The notes below the pieces were generated by a model. That model saw nothing but the letters and a program-made list of their open reading frames with translations, was not told the origin of the DNA and did no database searches. Below are positions 46,601 to 59,600 of a DNA stretch of 64,000 nt, in pieces. The number at the start of each line of letters is the position of its first letter. Positions within the stretch are counted from its first letter, which is position 1. A program made the position numbers and the translations under genes. This DNA is from Brachypodius melanocephalos (lineage: Eukaryota; Chordata; Aves; Passeriformes; Pycnonotidae), in NCBI GenBank assembly GCA_013398615.1, contig VZSR01003798.1, positions 9,609,542 to 9,673,541 of the forward strand, written 5' to 3'.

Positions 46601-47618
46601 TATTTATCTATGAGACTTATAAGGACACTCAGTGCTGATTAAATATTGAAGCAATCTAAATCAGGATAGCATTTCTTCTTTTGCTTTCTAGTTACTCAAG
46701 ACCTGACTCTTGAGCAGCAGTAGCAGACCCATTGGCATCTGTGCCAATTGTCCAAGGAGAGCACCAGTAGCTCTAAGCTGCTGTTGTTTAGCTTGGGTGC
46801 AGGTCTCTGAATACATCTTGATAAATGTTATTGGAGTTAACTTCTGCTTGTCCAGTTTGGCATGTGAGGCCTGGGCATCTCCCCAGAGATGTGAGGTTAG
46901 TGCTGTGCTTTGGTTCATGTTCTGGGCTGTTGCAGGGCTTGTGAAGTCCAGGGCTGTTTCTTTGTGCAGATCTTCCACAATTTGAGAGGCCCCTTGTGCC
47001 ATAAAGTTTTTAATGTCAGATGGGTTTTGCTTCTCAACATAACTTTGCTTTGCTGAGACTTTCTAACTGCCAAGACTTGGATGAATAGAGGTGTTCTGAT
47101 TTTATACTTCAGAAGATGCCAATTTGTAAGGAAGAGACTGAATCTTGGACAGTCATGATTGAACACCCTGTTTGCTGCTTAGCTGGGGATGAGTGGAAAG
47201 CTTAGAGTGATGCTGGTGCCATCTTTTAGTACAATAACAGCACTGGGATGATCTCATGCTATTAAATAGTAGTAAGTGATAGAATAAATAAGTTTTGATA
47301 TTTTAGTCTCTCACTTATCTAAAAAAGAAGGAATGGCTAAGATTGTGTGAGCTTTAGATCACACACTGACCAGCTATTGGTTCAAGAGGAATTGATTTCT
47401 GGCAACAGCAGATGCCATAAGAGGCAAGCAAAGATGTTTTCTTTCTACAGTTTGTCATAAAGGATGAAAGCACTCAGTGATGTACAGCAATTAATTAGAG
47501 CAGTGATGAACTTCTGTCTGTCTGAATATGTGGTGTGTGTTGAAATGGGAGCAAAAGAAAATGTCTTTCTTTTCATTCCCAACCCCCCTTTTCTTTGAGG
47601 GAGTAGGGAGGAGCTGTG

Positions 47619-47619
<1 letters not shown>
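43660..47619. other. Intergenic desert, third part
   Basis: AT-rich sequence with short chance ORFs. A small (TG/TA)n microsatellite lies near 45231-45245. No gene or transposon was identified apart from the tandem duplication listed separately. Confidence 0.6.
43716..43756. repeat. 22-base tandem duplication
   Basis: Two copies of CCTTTGACTGCAGCACAGC, 22 bases apart, just beyond the CR1 fragments. Confidence 0.85.

Positions 47620-47663
<44 letters not shown>
47620..47663. repeat. Poly-T tract of about 44 bases
   Basis: An uninterrupted T homopolymer. The sequence just to its right has no TTTATT in the place expected for the tail of a minus-strand retrocopy, so it is called a simple repeat. 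The exact length may be unreliable in an assembly. Confidence 0.9.
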
Positions 47664-47664
<1 letters not shown>

Positions 47665-50600
47665 TGGAGGGGGTTGTTTAGTTTTGCTGCAGATCTAAAC
47701 CTAGGTGAAATTTCAGGGATGTCTCTTGAGATGAACTCATCCTGGCCATCCCAGCTCAGACTCAGAGTAAGTCCAAGCTGGTTTTACTCTTTTTTGTCAG
47801 ACTTTTTGACTGTGATTTTTGGCAGGAGACTCATGCAGATGCAGTGCTCTGTCTGCATACAGCTGCAAACAGTACTAAGGCCTGTATTTTTTAATTTTGT
47901 CTGCCAATAATTGAAAATAAATCTTCCAGATTGAAAATAGTATGTATTGCTTAGTGCATATGAGGGAAGTCTGACCCACGTAATAGTGTTGGGATGAATC
48001 GATTTACTTTCTTGCATTACATTTGCAGAGCGACTTTCCAGCTCTGTTCAGCTGGACAAAATCAAGCGAATGGCATCCGAGTAGGAGTTTTCTTCCCCAA
48101 ATCTGTGTTGTTTTGAGTATTCCTGTTGTGCTGGCTACTGTTTTGTTCCAACGCAGTATAGGTGAATTTAAATTAAGAAAGCTATCAGTGAAATTTTAAA
48201 GGCAGAATTTGTTATCCTAAATTTTAGTGTTTTGCATTTCTATGCATCAAGGCTGATTCTTCTTTGACCTCATGCCAGTGTAACTGTTGGCTTTACTCAG
48301 TCCAGGATTTACCTGCCAGTAATCAGTTTGGTGAGAATCAGCTAAGTGTCTGTTTTGACCCTACTGCAATGCATATGTTCATCTTTCTAATGTACTAATA
48401 GCACTGATGCATTTGTCTGAACCTGGATGTATGCAGAGGGATACAGGTGTTGTTAATGGGTGTAAACCACCCACAACTGTTCTAGGCTTAATCTCTTTGC
48501 CCAGCAAGATGTAATTTGCATATGTAGCCCACTGGCATGAGTGTATTTTAGGTAGCCTTCTGTGTCTGATACAGAACGTGTGAATTATTACAGCCACTAG
48601 GAATAGGCATTAGTGCTTTATTCAAGTTGGTGCATGACATGCTTTTAGCTATGGAAATCCCTAGTGTGCTGCATGTGGGTGGCAGTTGTCTATTAGTGTC
48701 AGATATTTTCATAAGCAGAGTACAAAATATGTATCTTATTGGATATTACTTCAGCTTTTGCAGTTGTGAACTGAGCTATGTGAACACAAAGGGAGCATGT
48801 TGCAATCTGATACACAGCTGATGTTCTGGCATTTGTGCAGGCTGCCTGGAGAGTGCATCTGAAGGATGCTGCAAGAGTCTGCAGCATTTGAGGCAGAGTT
48901 GGCTGCTGCTTGCCCAGCTCAGCATGCAGACAAACAAGCTGCTCCACCGCCCATCTCTCTGCTGTTAGTTTCTGGAGTGCTTGTAAAGTTCAGGGTGCCT
49001 TTGCAGGTAGGTCTCATTCAGGTTTAGAAGTCTCTCTGTCTCTGTAAAATTTAGGACTAGGGCTAGTTTGTTACCTTCTTAAAATGAAGACTAGTAGTGC
49101 TGGATTTGGCTGTTGAAGCAGACCAGGTTCCAGTGGCTGTCCCAGCTCCATCACTGTTTACACAGGATGGAATAATCTGCTGTGTTAGTTTGAAACAGGC
49201 AACGTGGGAAGAAGGTGCCCCCCCCCATTTGTAGATTACTTGTTTTTATTTTCTTTCTCTGTGGTGATGGTTGCTAGTGTTATGTAAAATATCAGTTAAT
49301 CAGGCACAACCCACAGGAGCCAGGGCAGTTCAAAGCACAGCTACTTTCAAGAGACTCCCTAATGCCTTAAGGGAGTAAACTTTGGCAGACATTGTAGGTT
49401 TACTGTGTCCCTAGTCAAAGAGTTGTGCAGTTTGACTTGCTGATGGGAGTATTATTGAATAAACATAATACAATATTTACACTCTGATTTAAAAAAAAGT
49501 CAAATACACTGTTCAGAGAAAAAGGCTCTGATAAAAGGAACTGTTTTGTTTTTTTTTCCTAAGACTTGTTGTTTTGTTATGGTTTTTTTTTTTTCTACTA
49601 GTATTGCATGGTAATAGGAGTATAAACTTGTAAACTATTGGACTCAAAAGGTGAGACTTTCCATGTTCCACTGAATGCTCTGTAAAATGGAGGCCTTCTA
49701 AACATGTTCTCTGGATATGGAAGTTATATGCCAAACCCCTAATTCTGAGTGAACCATAGTTATAGACTGTTTTCTTCCTCTATAGTGCCAATTTTTTGTG
49801 TTGTTTTAAGCCTCTTCTTAAATAATTTCTCAGTTTATTCTTTCCTGAGCTGTTGTTATAAAGAACTATGCTTATTAACCCATCTTAGAACTAAGAATAA
49901 GCATCATAAAGCTAAAAACTGCACTTTTCCCTAACTTGCAAGATAAAAGTACAGCCATGAGGGGTATTTGGGCCTCTATGGATGTTGATAGGGATATGGA
50001 TGTTGTCCTTAGATGAGGATTCATGGACTTATTTACAAGAACAACTTATTTAGTCTTTGCCTCATGGGGGTGGAAGTGACATGTGATGAGGGTTTGAAGA
50101 GGGTTTGTGTTACCTGCAGTGGATCTTTGCACTCTGAAGACTACAAAGCAAAAACCTCTTATTTTGTGCAGAAGATGCTGATCTGTGTGCCTGTATTGCT
50201 CTCTGAACACTAGACTAAGAGTCAGGATGAAGCATCCCTGTGGCAGATCCCACATGGCTGTGGGTCTATGGCAGTGGGGGATCGTGTCCGGGGCTGTGAT
50301 TTGGGGCCTTCCTGGGACTCCCACCTGCAGGTGGCAGCATCTTCCTGTTTTATGGGATATGGTGCCTGTGCCCAGCATCCCAGAGTCATTGGGAAAATGA
50401 AAATTAAAACCCAGAGTTTCCCAACCCCTTTTTTAAGGTCAACGTTCTGCTTTTCTACGAGTAAATGTGAGGCAGGACTTGTTTGACATCTCTGTCAGAT
50501 TCACTTGTTCTTTGTCCATTTACTTTAAATATGACTTTTTCCTTTGGTATTGGGTCAGTTTTCATCCATGTGTTTTAATCCACTCTGTTGTCAGAATTCC

Positions 50601-53600
50601 AAAGTCTAGGGTCTGTTTGAAGGTACAAGCAGGGAGTCGGAGAAGGGCTCACTGAAATGTCGTACTAGCAAATTGGCAAGAAAGAGCAATTAGTGGGTAT
50701 TGAGAAAATTGTGCATCGTTTCTACTCCTGTTCAAGAACATGTAATGTTGTTGAACCTGAAAAAGCTCCAAGATAGCTGGAAACAAAACAAGTAATGTTT
50801 TGACTTTTAACAATGTCATTCTGATTTCCTTAGGATTTTCATTCTCTGAATTAAGGCTGTTAGAAGACAGACATTGTTATCAACTTGAATAATAAATGTT
50901 TTGAATTATTATATGAATATTAATAAGCGCAATTAAATAAAAAGAATCTTAAATTTGCTCCAGCAAGATAAAAAAGCCAACAGAGCAATAGTAAAACAGT
51001 GGGATAAATCAGGATATGAGAGAATTAGTTCTAGAAAATAGAGAGAGAGGACTTTTTTTTTTAAATTTAACTACATTAACTACTAATAAAATTTGGCTGC
51101 TTTTTCACTAAAATATCAAATATGTAGCTTGTCTTGAGGAAGAGTACAGAACACTTGTGCCATTGGGAAGCAGCCTCATAAGGATCATCCTCAATTAAAG
51201 GCTGCTGTACCCCATTCCTTGGTGTTTGAATCAAAGTCTGAAAGAGGACTGAGTGTAGGCAGAGTCAGATACAGAGGGGGTGGAAAGAGGCTCCCATGAC
51301 TACTCACAGTAAACCAAATCAACCAAGACAGGGATGGAAGGAGGTGTCCAATGTCTCTTGTATTGGCTTTCTGTGCCCAGGGTTTCTCTTTCATGGAGGA
51401 TTTACAGCTACACAATTAGAGCAGCCTTGCAGTGCATGAAGCACCTAGAGAGGTGTTTAATCTACTGTGTTTCTCTACTGGTGGTAGGTGAAGCTACTGT
51501 TCCAGAATGACACTGGTGATATTGCTTTGGGTAATACTGTGCCTTTATCTGCTGGCTGCTGCCCAGTAACTGCTGCTTATCTCGGCAGCAATATCAGCCT
51601 CCTTCTTTAGGTTTGTGCATTGCACTGGAAAATGAGGCCCATGTGTGTTCTCTAGGCCTCTATCAGGGATTGTATCCTACACACTAAATCTTTTCTCTAA
51701 AGGAATGTGAACAGTGCCCTTCTCTTGCGCAAAGGATCCGTAATACTCTGCAGCTTTTCTCCTGTAAGGTGAATCTAAGAAATGTCACAATTTTGAATGC
51801 TGATTCATCTTCCTTCATGGTAACATGGGAGACCAAAATACATTGTTCATGCTATGAGGAAATAGCAGTACATTTGTGACAATGACAGGTTCAGCCAGCG
51901 AAATTCAAGTGCCATGCCTTCTAGGAAGCTGAGTGGAGTGTGACAAAACACTGGTTGTGCACAGAAGGCTTTTTCTGCCTAATGCAACTCAGTCTAGACT
52001 ATAACAGATTTGGAATTTGGCTTCAGACATGGACCGTAGAATGCTTTGGAGGGTGATTAAAATAGGAACTCACTCATCATCCATGTGTTTAGAGCCTCTT
52101 ACTCTAACATCTTCAAACAACCTACAAAAATGTTTTGCTGTAGTCTTCATGTTCAATTACCATCATCTGCCCTGTTCCACACCTCTTGTGCATATAACTT
52201 TGATGTGAATTACTGGAATTATCCTGCGTGTGCATGCATCCTTGTTAAAATATGTGGGTCAGTGCTGCTGTCTTCTCTGCTAAACAGCACTGATTCTCAT
52301 CTGTATCAACTGCTCTTGCTAGAAATTGAAGTAATACCCCTGGCCAGTTTTAGTGTTATGCCTAGAAAATACATTACACATGAGGATGTGTCCTGCCACA
52401 AAGAATTGTCATAGAAGTTAACATGTTACTACATACAGTTTTTGCAAGGCATTCTTCTTTTTCTGCATAGACCGATTATTGGTATCTCTTCTAGAATAGA
52501 AAAGAAATGAAGAGGTACTCATTTTCCTCTTTGGTGGTGAGATGAGTGTAAAGATTCTTGACAAGATGAAATTCTGCTGTTGTTTTAGTATAGTTGTAAA
52601 AAGCTGACTTCTCTAGGCACCTTAATGATTCCCTATTGAAAATGGAGCTGCAGACCTTGGTCTCCTCCTTGCAATTGGTGCTTCTGTTCACCACAAAGAT
52701 GCCCAATAGTGGGACTCCATGGGGTTGGCTCCAGCTTGTCATGATCTGATTCAGGCTAGAAAGCGGTAACAAACAATACCACTGATTAATTCCTGGTTAT
52801 CTTTAACAGGGAGAATTGTTATTTGCCTACTAAAATCAACAAATCTGCTAGGCTTATCATCAACTTCTCTGTCTTGATTCTTCCAAGATTATAGTTACCT
52901 CCAGGAACAGCAATATGTGTGCACACAGATAATCTTTGAAGGATGAATGTGGTTATTAGCTGTGGTTATTTGCACATCATTGTTCATGTCTAGTTCCTAT
53001 CTATCACACATAGAATTGAGCAGAAGATGCAGTGCTTTGGTGATCAAAGGAATAAAGGTTTGGAAAGAATAACAGTGTTCAGTATTCTGCAGTCTTCCTC
53101 TACCAGCACTTTTCAGTCCCTGTCCATAATTTTTTATCCACTCAGCATGAGTGTTTTATTACTAGGATGTAAAGTAGGAACTAGACCAGGCTCCTTGATG
53201 GAATCTAATCCTTTGCTGCCATGTGCCTCTCTAGCATGTAATCCTACCAATGAAGCTATCAAATTCTGTCTTTCCCATCTTGCCAGCTTTGACTTTTCTG
53301 CATCTCTTTTAACATCTAGAATTCACTTAAGCTTCCTTTGCTAATTAGGCGTAGAAACATCTCTGCACATAAAAACAAAGAATACACAAACCACATGTTT
53401 TAGTGTGAGAGTGTTTAATTTTGATAAGGTCTGTCTTCTCCAAAATCAAGGGAAAGGGGAAAGAGCTATTCTTGCTATGATTATTGAGATGTGAGAATGA
53501 GCCAGACCCTTAGATGGAGATGAAATGACCACACTTTTGCTGTGTTTTGGTCTCAAAGTTGCTACTACAAAATTGGTGCATGAAATAGAAGCATCAAGGG

Positions 53601-56600
53601 GAAAATCTCACATTATTTGCTTCTGTGCTAATTATATTTCCTTTTTTAAAAACATGGTGTGATACAATATGCAGTAATTTAATTATTATTAAGTGTCATG
53701 TGAATTAATTCTGAAATATGACTTTTTTGATAAAATACAGGTGAAGACATGATTTCTTTTACACTTACATGTAGGTATATACCATGATGCTAACTCCTCT
53801 CTCCAGCTACAGAACTGGTATAATGGAAATCTCTTTTGATCCCTCTGCAGTTTGCTGCAGAGGACAGAATTTGGGTGTGGTGACCCATTTCATGTGAATT
53901 GTTTCTTCCCGAAGGTCAAATCTCAAAATGGTCCTAACTGAAGGGCGTTTCACTGGAAAATCCCAACTCAACAATGATAGCGGTGGACCCATGATGGTTC
54001 CATCAGTGTTTGACAGGAAACCATGTTTTGTTAATATGGAAAGATTTATGTCTTGTACAATTTGGGGTGTAGTTACCATGAAACCCATACTGCAATATTT
54101 TGGGATAACTCCCAGGTTGTGACCCTTGGGAGTCAGAAGTTGGAATTGTGTTGGATTTTTTTGTCAACAACTTTTCCTTAGATGACTCTGCTGAAATGTG
54201 AAGCACAGCCAAGCTGGTACTTAATTAATTCTGCAGAGACTATTCCACTGTAGAATTCTTTTTTCCAGGTTGTGTACAGTTATATGCCACACAAATGTTC
54301 ATTTGGAAGTGAGTCCAAAATTATGTTTAACATTTTTTTTTCCTGGCTTTTGTGATTAGTGAAGTTAACACAGCATCTCTTGGGCTTAGGTCCATCAGAT
54401 TTCTGATGGAGATTCAAAAATATTTTTCATACAATGCTTTTCCCTCATTTCACAATGCTTTTCTCTCGTATCTGTGATGCTAGTCAGGAAAGCTGAGGTT
54501 TTTAAAAAAACACAAAACTCCCTGAAACAACTTCCCAAAATAAAAAACAACTTCCAGATTTTTCAACCCACTGGCCTATCATGGAAAGCAAGAACTAGGA
54601 AGTGTTTCAGTAGATAATGGACTATATTGCAATCTGTGATATGTACGTAATGAATATATACCTTGCTATTTTCCTATGGAAAGCTGTTGTGATTTCAAGA
54701 AGTTGATGCCTTATCTAAATGATAGGATCTCACATTCAAGGCTGCATGAGAAAACAGTGAGCAGTGACAGGTGTCTTTATTTTTTCATTCAGCTGACTTT
54801 TCTGCTATGATCAAAATTGCGACAAATTGAAATATTGCTGTTAAGTCAGAGCAGAGTCAAAAGAGAGTGTCACTTTGATTATTCAGAGGCTTGCTCTTTT
54901 AACAACAGTCTATGATAAAAGAATTTTCAGGATCCAAATATCTAAACAGCATTTCACCAAACAAAAGCAAGGGAAGTTACAGTAATAGTTTCTGCATCTT
55001 TCATTGCTATTTCTTTTTAGATTGAAAGAGCAGGTCACTTTATGGTATAAGGTAAAAGCAGATGCACTCTTTCCTCAATAATAAAATGGGGATAATACTG
55101 CAAAGGACTGTTGTGGTGATTTGTCTTTATAAAGTTCTACAGAAATAGTAGATGTTATTAGCATCCCATGTGATTACAGTGACAGGATGATAGGGTAGTT
55201 TGTCTGAATTGGTATTAAGTGGTACTGGAAGTCTCTCAAAAAATCTGTTCCTTCTGTTTTTTCAGACATTAGAGATTTAGAACAGTTTGGATAAACATCT
55301 GGACTGAACTGAGCTCTGCCTTTTTTTAAAGGTTGCCTTAAAGGACAGATGAAGGAACCTTATATTGTGGTAACCTTCTGCTTGAAGGATCTGAAAGTAC
55401 TACAGGAATCAATATGCAAACTATATATAGATTACAGCAGCTCCATCAAGGATGAGCACTGTTTGGCAAAGTAGTGAAACAAAACAAATGTTATAGAAAT
55501 CTAAATGGGAAAATACAATGTTAAACTCAAAATACTGCAAGAATGTAGTCAGAGAGAAAGTAATCATCAGCTGGGTCCTGGCAGGAGACTGGGAGGTGTA
55601 CCTTCTTTTCTCACACAATGTACCATGAGAATTGGGGTCTGAACTCAAAGGCTCAGAAGTGCCTTTGTGGCTCATGTGAAAAATTGCTGCTCCAGGGACA
55701 GGCAATTTGCTGGGATGCAGGTTAAATAATGTTTCATATAGAAGAATTACAACTGCCTGTTTGTCAGCATAACATCACAAAACCCATGCATTTTAAGCTG
55801 TTATATTGTTGACAAAAGAGTGCTGCCTAGCAGACTGTGTGGAGCTCCTGCAGCAGCAATGTCTTTGGAAGAGGCTCCCTTCTTTCACCTTACTCAGCTT
55901 GGCTGAGCTGAGATTGCAGTAACTGGCTGGTATCACTTACATGTAAAGAAACAAAAATAGATGTTTTACAAAGACACTTCATTAAAAAAAAAAAAAATCA
56001 AGCATAGAGAGATGAGTAGCTTTTAAGGAGCTGCTTTTATTACTTTTGACCTTGTGCACTTGCCTGCTTTTGGCTCTTTGTGCTCTATGCATCAGGAAAT
56101 TGGTGCAGCTCATCTGAACAAGCAAAAAGTACTTCTCATCCTGCCTTCCTGCTCTGATAAAGACACTGGTAGGAGCAGTCTTAACCAGGCTATCGCTTCT
56201 AATTTTCTTGTCTTCTAACAAACAATGAAGCTTGAGAAATTATGCTCTCTGCTTTTCAACCATAGAAACCTATTAGTTCTCAACAATATGGCAGATGACT
56301 TGCTGTAAATCTTAACTAAAATAAATGTCCAGGGTTTAATATTTTATAAACAGGGGAGCTGCTCAGAGAGATGGATGTGATAGAAGTTCTGTGTCTGTTT
56401 GCATGATTTCTATCTAGCTATCATAGCCAGGCTGTCACCAGGCTGTTTGTATCTTAGTTCTGCCTGTGCCCGGGGCACATGACTGACTAGTGAGTTACCC
56501 TGTACTATGCTGAAATTCCTGAAAATGCCAATTTAGCAATAGCAATTTGGAAGCAGTGAAAGCTGATTGTGCTCAATCAGTCAAAATGTTAGTTACCCTG

Positions 56601-59600
56601 TTTCCCATTTAATGTATTTGCTGAGATTAATTATTTAAATGTCCAATGATTCTCTTTCCATCTTCAGAATAATCTGTTTTCGACTGGTCTTAAACCAGTG
56701 TAACACATGTTTTCCTCCCTCCACCTTTTAAATATTTCACCAAGTTTTCCTACCACTGTGATAATTAAAGAAATTGATAATGTGTCTTTAGAGGAAGGGC
56801 AAAGGGCCCTAAAGGGTAGTTTCTTTTCTTTTCAATCACTGTGTAACATTTGCCAATAAATAAAGAACTGCTTCTTAAAGTCAGGAAAAGGTTTAATCTA
56901 AATGTGCCAGTCCTTGTGCAAGTGCCTGTCATCTGGCTCCAGATCTTGTGCTTAGCCCTTCTTAAAGCCATGGCCTACTTCCAAAAGTTCGGAGTTGTTG
57001 TTGGTTCCTGAAAACTTTAATCTAAGATTTTGTTAATGAGTAGAAAGGCATCATCAGAGAAGTAGTTAATGAAATTAGGTGGTTAAAGAATGCACAATAG
57101 TCTAAGTTTGTAAATGAGTCAATTCCAATACAGAAACAGCTCTAGAACTCCAAAGGCAATTCTTAGACCTGCAGTGCTCAATGGAGTGAAGCTGGGATGA
57201 TTTTCCTATAGTTAGTAACCTGAATCTGCAGGCCTGACCCACATTTCTGTGTGTACTTCCTCCAGAGCAGAGATCAGGGATGTTATACACGACTTGTCTG
57301 ATAGTTTGAGAAGAAACTTCTGTGTAACAGAACCATTCGTGTTTCATTGGTGTCGGGGTCAAGCATGAGCCTCAAAGAAGACTGAACAATGCTTTTCCAG
57401 GAGATAACAGAGACAGGTTGATTTCATATGACTTAAAAAGAACAACTCTAAGCATGCCTGCTGCTGGTGGTGATGGCTCTGGATCTGATGGTTTGAAGAC
57501 AACCGGGAGCTTTTGACATAAGAACTGTAATTGATTATGAATCATCTTACATTAGATGAACAAAAAATGATTTGCAGGCTCACAGGTTAGTGTGCTCTAA
57601 CATAACCTCAAAACAATATTCTGTATGTTAGTTTTCTCTAGGGGTATTACAAAAGGAATAAGCTTCACAGAGCTCTGTGCTTGAAGAGTGCAACCTCAGC
57701 CAATCCGAAAAGGAGTTAAACACAGCCTCCTAATCCTGTTTGTATAAAGGCAGTACAAACAAGTACAGTTGCTAAAAAACTGAATAGTGTTCTTTTTTTG
57801 GCAAAAATTCCTTTATGGTAATATTTTTTATCATAGACTGTAGTCATTGTGTCTCCTTCTTTCACTTCCATGTATTGCTTTAACTCAAAGCATGCAGTAC
57901 TATGTTTTCTTCCAAAAATCAAGTTTGTGGGGTGTTTTTTCCCCTTCCTCACTTGCAGAAAACAAAGCCCAAAGAGGCAGAGACTACTTGACCAATTTTT
58001 GTTATGTTTCTTGTAAAGATTTGAAATGCAAATAAATTTTTGCTGTACCACTGTGCCACATCCTTGTTCATTGCATTCAGGTGATCCCCATGTGCCCAGT
58101 ATAATTTCGTGTAAGTGTTGACAGAACTCTCCCAATTATCTGTTTGCATCTGCATGTTGTGAAATTTGGGTGAATAAACTTAAAGTCAGCTGAGGTGAGG
58201 TGTAAATCTGAATATATGAAGAAGTCCAGTTGCTGGACCTCACAACAACTGAAGCTGTTAATATGTTTAGTAAATCTTTAGAATTACATGCTAAACAGAC
58301 TTTTGAAGGAATACAGGTAAAATTGGGGTATTTTGTGAATTTAAATATTTTTCTCAAGCAAGGCTGATTTCCTTTCAGTAACATCATCCTTTACTTTGAA
58401 GAGTTTCCAAACAAGCAGAGGGTCACTCTGAGCTGGATCATGCCAGCCCATCACTTGAGTGCTCAGTTCCCAGGGTCCAGATGGTGGCAAGCTGCAAATG
58501 GATGTTCTGCAGCTGAAACATCTATTGCCTTGGCAGACTCCAGAGACACTGGTTCTGGCAGATTTAGGCTTGTCTCTGGCTATTTAGCACAGTTGTACAG
58601 TTAATGGGCTGTTGGACAATTTTGTCAAACTTGCTATTTTCTGGTGACTTGTTTATAATTCTGGGAAAGGAGTGCACGGTTAGTCATTTGTGAATAATTG
58701 GAAATCCTCTTGAGATCTCAAGAAAAACACTTTCATTGTTAAATAGGGTTGATTTACCTGTTTATTTAGGTAGCCTAGATAGAATCTCCATATCGACCCT
58801 TGAATGCTCCATATATTTCTTCAAATTGGATTTTGCCCTTGTGTGTGTGTCTGATATGTTTTAACAGGCCAAGGTCTTAATTACTGTTATTATGCCTACT
58901 TTCCCATATGATTACAGTTGATATTAATTAAAATGGGGACTTTGCAAATGTAAAAGGCAGACCTACAGGTTCTAGAGCTTGCAGGCTCATTTTTGTGCAT
59001 ATCTACAGGTAAAGATATGAAATCTTTGTCATTAGTTGCTTTTATGTTTTACTTCTTACCAGTTTACTGATCTGCCAATGGATTTCCTGGACATCAAAGT
59101 TCTTGACCATCCTCAAACCAAAGTAAGACAAGTAAAACCTAACTTATCTTCCACTTATTACCCTAAATAAAAGTCCTTTGTGAGAAAACTGTTTCCAGTG
59201 ACTATCAGACTTGTGGATGGGAGCAGTGTTAGTGTAAAAAGATCTGGTCTAGCTTTTCAGCTCATTTTTTGTTTTCCACACTGCAGTATCCTGCTACAAT
59301 TAGTCATTTTGTATGGACTCTTTGAACTTGTTTTGGATGGTTCTGCCATGAATTAAAAAGTTAAAACCTTCAACTTCCTCCAATACTTGCATTACGATTG
59401 CCCAGCCTAACAAATAGAAATGTGTACAGATAGCATCAATAACGTTTTCAAGACATGTGGCCAATTCTCATTGCATAGGATATAAGGTTTAGGATATGTG
59501 TTGTCTCTGGATGAAGATGACATGAATGACTTGCTTTTCTTCCTAAGCCTGTATAATGGGGGCCTGGCAATACAGATAATCTCATACAAAGAGATACATG

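Noticed and set aside
47620..47663. Poly-T tract as the poly-A tail of a minus-strand processed pseudogene
   Set aside because: No polyadenylation signal or recognisable coding sequence follows it on the expected side.
57716..58135. 139-codon open frame on the minus strand
   Set aside because: No family motif, start context or flanking splice signals were found. A frame of this length is expected about once by chance in 64 kb of both strands.
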